Of a stretch of DNA of 64,000 nucleotides, positions 24,601-31,920 are shown in pieces (the first letter of the stretch is position 1; the number at the start of each line of letters is the position of its first letter). The notes below the pieces were generated by a model, which searched no databases, was not told the origin of the DNA, and saw nothing but the letters and a program-made list of their open reading frames with translations. The stretch comes from Bacteroides sp. M10 (GTDB lineage Bacteria; Bacteroidota; Bacteroidia; Bacteroidales; Bacteroidaceae): NCBI RefSeq assembly GCF_014334015.1, contig NZ_CP060488.1, positions 2,996,501-3,060,500 of the forward strand, given 5' to 3'. The position numbers and the translations under genes were made by a program.

Positions 24601-27424
24601 ACAAAAGGAAGAATGGAAGCTGACGATTAAAACGCCGCAAGGACAAGCTGCTAACGCGGAAATGCTGGCAACGATGTATGATGCCTCCTTGGATAAAATA
24701 TGGAATCGGCAACAGAATTTCCAAATCTATTATAACCAGATTGTCCCATATTCTAACTGGATGAGTGGGTATTCCGGCAATAATTCATTCAACTACTGGT
24801 GGAATACGAAGAGTCTCAAAGTGCCATCATTGGAGTATGACCATTTTGTGATGCTATCGGACTATTATAATAATGGAAGAGATTTGGGTGAAGTAATAGT
24901 GAGAGGATATGGCTCGACGAGAAAGTTGACGGTAACAGGTAGCGTTTCGACATTGGACGTTGCAACTTTAAGGAGTAATGCGCCAAAGATGAAATCGGCT
25001 ATGGCTGCTGATGCCATGACTAATGTTGAATTTCAATCGGAAATGATACCCACGGGAGAAAAAGCGGATGAGGCATCTGACAACGAAATGCTTCCCGAAG
25101 CATCTGCTGACTTGCGTACCAATTTAGCAGAAACAGCATTCTTCTATCCTCAACTTCGCACCAATGAACAGGGAGAGATCTCTTTCTCTTTCACGATGCC
25201 CGAAAGTCTGACGCGTTGGAACTTCCGTGGATATTCTCATACAAAGGGAATGTTGACGGGAACATTGGATGGCGAAGCTACCACAAGCAAAGAATTTATG
25301 CTGACTCCTAATCTCCCTCGTTTTGTGCGTGTGGGTGATAAGACTTCTCTGGCAGCTTCTATCTCTAATATGACTGGTAAGCCGCAAGCCGGAACGGTCA
25401 GTCTGGTTCTTTTTGACCCGATGACAGAGAAGGTTATCAGTACACAAAAACAGAAATTCAGCCTTGCTGCCGGAAAGACAATGGGTGTGGACTTCCAGTT
25501 TACCGTTAGTGATAAATACGAAATAGTGGGATGCCGGATGATTGCCGACAGTGGTACTTTCAGCGATGGAGAACAACAGTTGCTTCCGGTTCTTAGCAAT
25601 AAAGAGCATTTGGTGGAGACACTTCCAATGCCAGTGCGTGGAGAAGAAACCCGTACTTTCTCACTCGATCATCTGTTCAATCAACAAAGTAAAACAGCCA
25701 CAGATCGTAAACTAACTGTTGAATTTACAGGAAACCCGGCTTGGTATGCCGTTCAGGCATTGCCTTCATTGAGTCTTCCGACAAGTAATAATGCTATTTC
25801 CTGGGCTACTGCCTACTATGCCAATACGTTGGCCTCGTTTATCATGAACAGTCAGCCGAAGATCAAAGCGGTATTTGAAAGTTGGAAACTGCAAGGAGGT
25901 ACGAAAGAAACGTTCTTGAGCAATCTGCAAAAGAATCAGGAAGTGAAGAATATCATTTTGTCCGAGTCTCCCTGGGTGCTCGAAGCACAGACGGAAGAGC
26001 AACAGAAAGAGCGCATCGCCACCTTGTTTGATTTGAATAACATCCGTAGTAATAATATCGCAGCTTTGACTCGATTGCAGGAGTTACAGAACTCAAATGG
26101 GGCATGGTCCTGGTATAAAGGAATGAACGGCAGTCGATCTGTAACTACCTATATCGCCGAACTGAATGCCCGTCTGGCTATGCTGACAGGTGAGAAATTA
26201 GGCGGATCGGCTCTTTCTTTGCAACAGAAGGCTTTCTCTTACCTTCATCAATCAGCTTTGGATGAATATAAGGAAATCCTGAAAGCACAGAAAGACGGTG
26301 TGAAGTTTACTGGCGTTTCGGGCAGTATTCTGCAATATTTGTATCTCATCGCTATTTCGGGAGAGCAGGTACCCGCAGCCAATAAAGCGGCTTATACCTA
26401 TTATCTTTCTAAGGTAGGAGAATTGCTTACTTCTCCTTCGATGGATACAAAAGCGATTGCCGCCATTGTGCTTGATAAAGCCGGACGCAAGAAGGAAGCG
26501 CAGGAGTTTGTCGCTTCTCTGAAAGAACATCTGACGAAGACAGATGAACAGGGAATGTTCTTTGCTTTCAACGAGAATCCGTATACATGGGGCGGAATGC
26601 AGATGCAAGCTCATGTAGATGTGATGGAAGCGCTGGAACAGACAGGTGGCAACAACGATACAGTGGAAGAAATGAAACTTTGGTTGTTGAAGCAAAAGCA
26701 GACACAACAGTGGAATTCTCCGGTAGCTACTGCCGATGCGGTATTTGCATTGCTGATGAAGGGTACTAATTTACTCGACAATCAGGGAGATGTACGGATT
26801 GTGATTGCTAATGAAGTGTTGGAAACTGTTAGTCCAAGTAAAACGACTGTTCCCGGATTGGGATATATCAAACGTTCTTTCACACAGAAGAATGTGGTGG
26901 ATGCCCGCAAGATTGAAGTGGAAAAGAGAAATCCGGGTATTGCCTGGGGAGCTGTGTATGCAGAATTTGAATCTCCTGTGAGTGATGTAAAACAACAGGG
27001 CGGTGAACTGAATGTTGAGAAACAGTTGTATGTGGAGCGTACGGTGAATAACGTGCCTCAATTGCAGCCTATTACTGCCAAAACGGTTCTTCAGGTAGGT
27101 GATAAAGTCGTTTCCCGTTTGAGCATCCGCGTAGACCGTCCGATGAACTTTGTACAGTTGAAAGATCAGCGGGGCGCTTGTTTCGAACCGATCGGCAGTA
27201 TCTCCGGTTATCGTTGGAACAACGGGCTTGGCTATTACGTAGACATCAAAGATGCATCGACTAATTTCTTCTTCGATCATTTAGGAAAGGGTGTGTACGT
27301 GTTGGAATATAGTTACCGTGTCAGTCGTGCAGGAACTTACGAAACAGGTTTGGCAACTATGCAGTGTGCTTATGCACCGGAATACGCTTCGCATTCTGTT
27401 TCGATGACAATTATTATTAAATAG
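21689..27424 (+). CDS. Alpha-2-macroglobulin-like protein with SusC-like motif, 1911 aa
   Basis: A signal peptide (MKVKQICMMVLLWLGVIPAV, then QAQ) directs export. Residues about 340-1060 form a chain of macroglobulin and carboxypeptidase-regulatory-like beta domains (TDRSLYRPGQTVYVKGIAYS is the MG2-type hallmark). Near 1147-1190 is the A2M core (AFFYPQLRTNEQGEISFSFT, then MPESLTRWNFRGYSHTKG). The helical complement-like domain follows (about 1340-1700). The CxEQ thioester is absent; at its expected place is TSNNAISWATAYYANT. Residues 1066-1091 (LGEVIVRGYGSTRKLTVTGS) mimic the start of a SusC plug domain. Bacterial homologues are proposed protease traps in the envelope. No pbpC gene is adjacent, unlike in Proteobacteria. 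Confidence 0.92.
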   Translation: MKVKQICMMVLLWLGVIPAVQAQTFDKLWKEVEQAEKKSLPKTVIKLTDEIYQKGEKEKNSPQMLKAYTWRMKYREMLNPDSLYADLKGLEQWVKQTDQPMDRAILHSLIAGIYADYAASNQWQLRQRTEIVDQTPATDMREWTANMFIEKVRTNIKEALADSVLLLKTSSRDYIPFVELGETSEYYHHDMYHLLASRSIEALQRVEELGNRITNDGTVNPVKQDIIAIYGNMISAYKATGLKEGYVLTALNYLEWRWNADRNIRPLQAKGELPVLTEDTYLKALNTLKSKYASEPICAEVYLAEARYTIGKQQQLNALQLCDEAIRLYSGYRRINALKNLREEILAPYLNVNASDLAFPNEEIELRVSHKNLDGFTVRLYQAKKLIKEQHYAVLRPKDYRTQDTVFTFKAPELGSYVMRIIPDIRAKRDSESKFDVTRFKVLTCRLPEKQYQVVTLDGQTGYPIPHAKVTMYSNDEKVLQEFTTNEEGKVVFPWKSEYRYLKASKGTDTAMPKQGIYAGSYGYYGDEDKVTENMTLLTDRSLYRPGQTVYVKGIAYSQQSDTANVLPNKEYTVTLLDVNNQEVGQKSVRTNEFGSFTTDFALPSACLNGMFSLKAGRGRTSIRVEDYKRPTFDITFEKQQGSYKLGDEVQVKGKVQSYSGVLLQDLPVRYTVKRSAYSLWRFAESVQIASGEVMANENGEFTIPVRLQESDSYKNNDKVYYRYSIEATVTNVAGETQSSTDVISAGNRSLILQVELQDKTCKDQPFETMFKVQNLNGQPVEVKGNYYLYPAKDKDFKQLEEKPVATGTFTSNEDMTLDWKNLPSGPYVLKASVKDNQGKEVTADTNTILFSVEDKRPPVETTMWFYGANTEFDAAHPAVFCFGTSKKDAYVMMNVFSGDKLLESKTLNLSDTIVRFEYPYRESYGDGVFVNLCMVRDGQVYQEQVRLTKRIPDKTLTMKWEVFRDKLRPGQKEEWKLTIKTPQGQAANAEMLATMYDASLDKIWNRQQNFQIYYNQIVPYSNWMSGYSGNNSFNYWWNTKSLKVPSLEYDHFVMLSDYYNNGRDLGEVIVRGYGSTRKLTVTGSVSTLDVATLRSNAPKMKSAMAADAMTNVEFQSEMIPTGEKADEASDNEMLPEASADLRTNLAETAFFYPQLRTNEQGEISFSFTMPESLTRWNFRGYSHTKGMLTGTLDGEATTSKEFMLTPNLPRFVRVGDKTSLAASISNMTGKPQAGTVSLVLFDPMTEKVISTQKQKFSLAAGKTMGVDFQFTVSDKYEIVGCRMIADSGTFSDGEQQLLPVLSNKEHLVETLPMPVRGEETRTFSLDHLFNQQSKTATDRKLTVEFTGNPAWYAVQALPSLSLPTSNNAISWATAYYANTLASFIMNSQPKIKAVFESWKLQGGTKETFLSNLQKNQEVKNIILSESPWVLEAQTEEQQKERIATLFDLNNIRSNNIAALTRLQELQNSNGAWSWYKGMNGSRSVTTYIAELNARLAMLTGEKLGGSALSLQQKAFSYLHQSALDEYKEILKAQKDGVKFTGVSGSILQYLYLIAISGEQVPAANKAAYTYYLSKVGELLTSPSMDTKAIAAIVLDKAGRKKEAQEFVASLKEHLTKTDEQGMFFAFNENPYTWGGMQMQAHVDVMEALEQTGGNNDTVEEMKLWLLKQKQTQQWNSPVATADAVFALLMKGTNLLDNQGDVRIVIANEVLETVSPSKTTVPGLGYIKRSFTQKNVVDARKIEVEKRNPGIAWGAVYAEFESPVSDVKQQGGELNVEKQLYVERTVNNVPQLQPITAKTVLQVGDKVVSRLSIRVDRPMNFVQLKDQRGACFEPIGSISGYRWNNGLGYYVDIKDASTNFFFDHLGKGVYVLEYSYRVSRAGTYETGLATMQCAYAPEYASHSVSMTIIIK

Positions 27425-27463
27425 TTCCGGCAGGGGATTTTTATTCTCACCGACGAGCGAGGC

Positions 27464-27530
27464 GTTCCTCACCGATGAAGAGGGTGTTCCTCACCGAGGA
27501 AGGCATCCTTCGTCGGTGAGGAACTTTTTT
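27464..27530 (+). terminator. Terminator with repeated stem sequence
   Basis: GTTCCTCACCGA (27486-27497) and TCGGTGAGGAAC (27513-27524) form a perfect 12-bp stem followed by TTTTTT. The left stem sequence also occurs at 27464-27475 and partly at 27446-27453, so alternative hairpins are possible. Confidence 0.85.
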
Positions 27531-27629
27531 CTTATAAACAGGGGCTTACAAGGACTGCTATTAAGTAAAGTCTTTTCCCAATCTGTGTTAATCTGTGTAA
27601 TCTGTGGTGAAAAACTCATCTAAAACCCC

Positions 27630-27637
27630 TACATTTG
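27630..27637 (+). promoter_or_regulatory. -7 box for the DUF1573-meaB operon
   Basis: TACATTTG matches TAnnTTTG and lies 23 bp before ATG 27661, which rules out the upstream GTG at 27604 as the start. Just before it are repeated AATCTGTG words (27579-27608), a motif I associate with Bacteroides intergenic DNA. Confidence 0.6.
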
Positions 27638-27660
27638 TGCACCAAAATAAAAAATATCGC

Positions 27661-28728
27661 ATGAAACGTAGTTTACTATCTATATTAACTTTGCTTACTG
27701 TCGCTTTGGCAGCCGTTGCCCAACCGCGTATCTCTTCAAATAAAGAGACACATAACTTCGGACAAATAGAATGGAAACGTCCGGTGACTGTGGAATATAC
27801 CATCACTAACACGGGAAACCAACCGTTGGTGCTGACCAACGTCACGACCTCTTGTGCCTGTGCCGTGGCCGACTGGACGAAAGAACCGATTGCTCCCGGA
27901 GGAAAAGGAATAGTAAAGGCTACTTTTGATGCAAAGGCATTAGGGCATTTTGAAAAGTCGGTAGGCATCTATAGCAATGCCAGTCCGAGTCTGGTTTATC
28001 TGAAGTTTACTGGTGAAGTAGTACAGGAAATTAAAGATTATACCAAGTTGCTTCCCCATGCCATCGGAAATATCCGTTTAGATCGTGATGAGTTTGCTTT
28101 TCCTGATGTCTATCGCGGACAGCAACCTTCATTGACTTTTAGCATCGCCAATCTTTCCGATCGTCCTTACGAACCGGTGTTGATGCACCTGCCTCCTTAT
28201 CTGAAAATGGAAGCGGAACCTAAAGTTCTGTTGAAAGGTAAGAAAGGAACTGTTAAACTGACACTGGATGCAAGCCAGTTGAAAGATTATGGATTGACAC
28301 AGACATCTGTTTACCTTTCCCGTTTTTCCGGTGATAAGGTGAGCGAAGACAATGAAATACCGGTTTCGGCTATTCTTCTTCCCGACTTCTCACGTATGAC
28401 AGAAAAAGATTCTCTGAACGCTCCTGCCATGCATATTTCGGAAACGAATATTGATCTTAGTATCCCGTTGATAAAGAAGAATAAGGTAAGCCATGATATA
28501 TTGATTGCCAATTCCGGAAAAACTCCGTTAGTTATCAGTAAGTTGCAGGTATTTAATTCATCGGTAGGAGTGAGCCTGAAGAAGACTGTCCTTCCCCCGG
28601 ATGGAATGACGAAACTTAAAGTGACCATTCGTAAGCGTGACGTAGGTAATAAAAAACATCATTTACGTATCTTGATGATAACGAATGATCCGTTACGCCC
28701 GAAAGTTGAAATCAATATCAAACGCTAA
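27661..28728 (+). CDS. DUF1573 domain protein, exported, 355 aa
   Basis: The start at ATG 27661 gives a good signal peptide (MKRSLLSILTLLTVALAAVA, cleaved near AQP). Residues about 25-120 match DUF1573: HNFGQIEWKRPVTVEYTITN, then NTGNQPLVLTNVTTSCACAV and PGGKGIVKATFDAKALGHFE. This Ig-like beta-sandwich is widespread in Bacteroidota envelopes. Two further Ig-like segments follow (about 125-235 and 255-355; SHDILIANSGKTPLVISKLQ). No catalytic residues are visible. meaB follows 11 bp after the stop codon, so they share an operon though no functional link is known. Confidence 0.88.
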   Translation: MKRSLLSILTLLTVALAAVAQPRISSNKETHNFGQIEWKRPVTVEYTITNTGNQPLVLTNVTTSCACAVADWTKEPIAPGGKGIVKATFDAKALGHFEKSVGIYSNASPSLVYLKFTGEVVQEIKDYTKLLPHAIGNIRLDRDEFAFPDVYRGQQPSLTFSIANLSDRPYEPVLMHLPPYLKMEAEPKVLLKGKKGTVKLTLDASQLKDYGLTQTSVYLSRFSGDKVSEDNEIPVSAILLPDFSRMTEKDSLNAPAMHISETNIDLSIPLIKKNKVSHDILIANSGKTPLVISKLQVFNSSVGVSLKKTVLPPDGMTKLKVTIRKRDVGNKKHHLRILMITNDPLRPKVEINIKR

Positions 28729-28739
28729 ATCCTATTGTT

Positions 28740-29831
28740 ATGGAACATCCTGAAAATAGTGAAGAATATAAGGGACTTGTTGTCAATAAAGGTATTGAGC
28801 AACCCTCATCTGTGAATCCCTACTTAAAGCGGAAACCTAAGAAACGCCAACTTTCAGTAGCAGAGTTTGTAGAAGGTATCGTAAAGGGGGATGTCACTAT
28901 ATTGAGTCAGGCTGTGACATTGGTGGAAAGCGTAAAGCCTGAACATCAGGCTGTCTCACAGGAAATCATCGAGAAATGTCTGCCATTTTCCGGCAATTCG
29001 GTCCGGATCGGTATCAGTGGTGTTCCCGGTGCGGGAAAGAGTACGTCGATAGATGTATTCGGTCTGCATGTACTCGAAAAAGGGGGCAAACTGGCAGTAT
29101 TGGCTATCGACCCCAGTAGTGAACGCAGTAAAGGCAGTATCCTGGGAGATAAAACGCGTATGGAACAGCTTTCCGTACATCCTAAATCGTTCATCCGCCC
29201 TAGTCCATCGGCCGGTTCATTGGGAGGAGTGGCACGTAAAACACGTGAGACGATTATTCTTTGTGAAGCTGCCGGATTCGATAAGATTTTTGTGGAGACC
29301 GTAGGAGTGGGACAGAGTGAAACGGCTGTTCACTCGATGGTCGATTTTTTCCTGTTGATTCAGTTGTCCGGTACGGGAGATGAATTGCAAGGGATTAAGC
29401 GTGGTATTATGGAAATGGCGGACGGTATCGTTATCAATAAGGCTGATGGAGATAATCTGGAACGTGCCAAGTTGGCTGCCACTCAATTCCGTAATGCATT
29501 ACATCTGTTTCCTGCGCCTGAATCCGGATGGACTCCCAAAGTATTGACTTACTCCGGCTTTTATAACCTGGGAGTAAAGGAGGTCTGGGACATGATTTAC
29601 GAATACATTGACTTCGTGAAAGGAAACGGCTATTTTGAATATCGCCGCAACGAACAAAGTAAATACTGGATGTATGAAAGCATTAATGAACAACTTCGTG
29701 ACAGCTTTTATCATAATCCGAAGATTGAAGCAATGCTCTTAGAAAAAGAACAGCAGGTATTGAAAGGTAACCTGACTTCGTTTATAGCTGCAAGAAGTCT
29801 GCTCGATACTTATTTTGAGGATTTGAAATAG
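28740..29831 (+). CDS. meaB: Methylmalonyl-CoA mutase-associated GTPase MeaB, 363 aa
   Basis: MeaB is a G3E-family GTPase that protects and reloads adenosylcobalamin-dependent methylmalonyl-CoA mutase, used in the succinate-propionate pathway of Bacteroides. Motifs: Walker A GVPGAGKSTSIDVFG (from about residue 94), IDPSSERSKGSILGDKTRM, the SPSAGSLGGVARKTRETI switch region, ETVGVGQSE, and the guanine specificity motif VINKADGDN. The N-terminal helical extension and C-terminal dimerisation arm (ARSLLDTYFEDLK) are present. The mutase genes themselves are not in this window. Confidence 0.96.
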   Translation: MEHPENSEEYKGLVVNKGIEQPSSVNPYLKRKPKKRQLSVAEFVEGIVKGDVTILSQAVTLVESVKPEHQAVSQEIIEKCLPFSGNSVRIGISGVPGAGKSTSIDVFGLHVLEKGGKLAVLAIDPSSERSKGSILGDKTRMEQLSVHPKSFIRPSPSAGSLGGVARKTRETIILCEAAGFDKIFVETVGVGQSETAVHSMVDFFLLIQLSGTGDELQGIKRGIMEMADGIVINKADGDNLERAKLAATQFRNALHLFPAPESGWTPKVLTYSGFYNLGVKEVWDMIYEYIDFVKGNGYFEYRRNEQSKYWMYESINEQLRDSFYHNPKIEAMLLEKEQQVLKGNLTSFIAARSLLDTYFEDLK

Positions 29832-29878
29832 CTTTAATTATAATAAGATTCTAATCTATTAAAGAATACATTTTGTAT

Positions 29879-29914
29879 AAAAGGGTAGAAAGACTAGGTG
29901 TCTTCTACCCTTTT
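29879..29914. terminator. Bidirectional terminator between convergent genes
   Basis: AAAAGGGTAGAA (29879-29890) pairs perfectly with TTCTACCCTTTT (29903-29914) around a 12-nt loop, between the meaB stop codon and the stop codon of the EamA transporter. Confidence 0.85.
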
Positions 29915-29917
29915 ATA

Positions 29918-30838
29918 CTATGAATGAAGCTTTTCCGCTTTTTCAAGATCAGCCCTTGATTTACTCTGTGTTACGATATACACTCCCAGGAATACGAGCG
30001 CGATAGCGATTCCTTTCTCCCAGCCGAAACTTCCGATTCCCATAGTAATTGCTGCAATTGTAGCCACAATCGGTTGCATATAATTGTACATACTGACTAC
30101 TGTCGGACGGAGAAGTTTCTGTGCAGTCATGATACAGAGATAAGCGAGGAAACTACCTCCTAATACGACATAAAGTACCTGTAGAATGGCAACTGTGGAA
30201 ATAGAAGCCCATTGAATAGTGGAAATATCGTAATATGAAAACGGTATATAACATATCGAAGCGTATATAAACATCCACTTATTAATTGTTACTGCCGAAT
30301 ATCGTTGAGACAATCCTTTGAATACAGTCAGGTATATAGAGAAGCTGATTTGCGCAACGAGACAAAGTAAGTCACCAATCAGGCTTCCGTTTCCGTTGTT
30401 TCCCGCCTGACTGCTCACAATAAGAATGAGCGCTCCCATAGCCCCTACAAAAATTCCCAGTACTTTCTTATTTGTCACCGGTTCTTTTAAATAGATAGCT
30501 GCTACAACCATGGTCACAATCGGTAAAGTGGTCGTTACGATAGAAGCGTCGATGGGAGAAGTCATAGAAAGCCCGAAGATAAATACTCCTTGGTTGAATA
30601 CTAACGCAAATAATGAAGCGAAAAAAATCTTCAGCATATCACGATGATCCACATGTTCCTGTTTGCAAAATATAGAGAGCAGCCAGAAAGCTGCTGCTGC
30701 TCCCACCATGCGGAACGTGGTAACTGAAATAGCGGAAAACTCTTGAAGAGCCGACTTACCGATGGGAGACATCAATCCCCACATGACGTTTGCTGTAAGT
30801 GCAAACAGATGACCATGCAGATTCTTACTTTTGTCCAT
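29918..30838 (-). CDS. EamA/DMT-superfamily transporter, 306 aa
   Basis: Ten hydrophobic helices in two EamA repeats are visible: first repeat from HLFALTANVMWGLMSPIGKS, second from GNGSLIGDLLCLVAQISFSI. The conserved Pro-rich ends (VTTTLPIVTMVVAAIYLKEP and YMQPIVATIAAITMG) fit drug/metabolite transporters. Substrate cannot be read from sequence. A -7 box TACCTTTG on the minus strand (30908-30901) lies 63 bp upstream of the start. Confidence 0.9.
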   Translation of the reverse strand: MDKSKNLHGHLFALTANVMWGLMSPIGKSALQEFSAISVTTFRMVGAAAAFWLLSIFCKQEHVDHRDMLKIFFASLFALVFNQGVFIFGLSMTSPIDASIVTTTLPIVTMVVAAIYLKEPVTNKKVLGIFVGAMGALILIVSSQAGNNGNGSLIGDLLCLVAQISFSIYLTVFKGLSQRYSAVTINKWMFIYASICYIPFSYYDISTIQWASISTVAILQVLYVVLGGSFLAYLCIMTAQKLLRPTVVSMYNYMQPIVATIAAITMGIGSFGWEKGIAIALVFLGVYIVTQSKSRADLEKAEKLHS

Positions 30839-30900
30839 GTTGATATTGATTAATCTACAATTTTTTTATATGAATAACAGTCAAACAGAGAAAACGGTTG

Positions 30901-30908
30901 CAAAGGTA
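30901..30908 (-). promoter_or_regulatory. -7 box for the EamA transporter
   Basis: Read on the minus strand the sequence is TACCTTTG, matching TAnnTTTG, at a suitable distance from the start codon. Confidence 0.5.
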
Positions 30909-31055
30909 GCTTTTTATTCTTATATTTTCCCAATTTAATGTATTAATAAACGGACGTTATGGTTTCAACAAAACGAAGTCCGGTATCTTTTTATTGTTGT
31001 CAAAATGCTTAATTTTACTAGGGTCTTGCTAGATGATTAAAAAACTCTTTGAAAA

Positions 31056-31330
31056 TTTGCATCTTTTGATAAAACAATTACTTTTGCACATCTAGATAAG
31101 CTCTAGGAGGGTTGACGAATTTTCAAAAAGCGCTTTTAGTAGTTGTCTTTAACTCTTTTTTAAGTTGTAATGTAAGTATTTACGTATTGATGAATCTGGC
31201 TTTTTCTATTAAAGAGTGGTATGCGTACTTAAAAGATGAAGACAAATAATGAAACAAATTCCTGCGCTTTTTTTTGTATCTAATAAAAAGGTTGAATCAG
31301 TGGAATTTATAGACCGGAAAAACAGTCCAT
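31056..31330 (+). promoter_or_regulatory. Consensus promoter and long leader of the tubulin-like operon
   Basis: TTTG (31056-31059), a 19-bp spacer, and TACTTTTG (31079-31086) form the textbook Bacteroides -33/-7 promoter. Transcription should start near 31093 and leave a leader of about 240 nt before ATG 31331. The leader contains the palindrome AAAAGCGCTTTT (about 31126-31137) and a short upstream ORF (15 codons from 31236). Upstream, 30909-31055 is AT-rich with no other feature. Confidence 0.7.
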
Positions 31331-31882
31331 ATGGGTATACTAGGCTTTATCGTTACGCTCTTTTGGGGAATACTGGCAGGAATTGTAGTGACGATTCTTA
31401 TCGTGTATTTGATAAATAAACTAATGGATACCCCAAAGTGGTTGGTTGGATTGATAGGACTTTTTCTTCTCTTCTTTCTTTCCTTTCAGTTTACGGCAAT
31501 TATTGGTGCCGGAAAAGTAAAAGGAGTAGTTGAAGACATTACTGGCCTAAGTAATACTGTTAGTGGACAGGTCGATTGGAATAATATTGAAACGACCTAT
31601 CCTGTTTTAAAACCTTATCTTGATAAAGTCGGAACGAAAGCAGACGAGATGATAGACAAGAAAACTTCGGCGCTTTCTCTTATTAATAGCGTCATTAATG
31701 GCTTTATGTGGCGACGTACGGCATGGGCATTGGGCGGAATAATGATATGTTTCGTGGTGGCTGCCTTGCCAGCATTGACCGGAAATGGGCGTAATCGACA
31801 GGGACGACGAGGGGCATCAGCTTCTACCCGTCATCGGACTACGCAACATACAAGTCGTTCACATCGGCTACGATCAAGATAA
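31331..31882 (+). CDS. Operon gene 1: integral membrane protein, 183 aa
   Basis: Two adjacent N-terminal transmembrane helices (GILGFIVTLFWGILAGIVVT and WLVGLIGLFLLFFLSFQFTA) are followed by a predicted soluble loop of about 65 residues (VEDITGLSNTVSGQ). A third helix (AWALGGIMICFVVAALPALT) precedes a strongly basic, Ser/Arg-rich tail (RQGRRGASASTRHRTTQHTS). By the positive-inside rule the tail is cytoplasmic and could contact the acidic tubulin-like protein encoded 38 bp downstream. No family recognised. Another frame from 31248 overlaps its start but is not preferred. Confidence 0.8.
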   Translation: MGILGFIVTLFWGILAGIVVTILIVYLINKLMDTPKWLVGLIGLFLLFFLSFQFTAIIGAGKVKGVVEDITGLSNTVSGQVDWNNIETTYPVLKPYLDKVGTKADEMIDKKTSALSLINSVINGFMWRRTAWALGGIMICFVVAALPALTGNGRNRQGRRGASASTRHRTTQHTSRSHRLRSR

Positions 31883-31920
31883 AGAGAACAAAAAAACAAT
31901 TATAAATACTAAGTGATATT

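Noticed and set aside
27604..27660. Upstream GTG start for the DUF1573 protein
   Set aside because: The -7 box lies between this GTG and ATG 27661; only the latter gives an N-terminal signal peptide.
31248..31418. 56-codon ORF overlapping the start of operon gene 1
   Set aside because: The 31331 frame has clear membrane helices; the overlapping frame has no coding signature.
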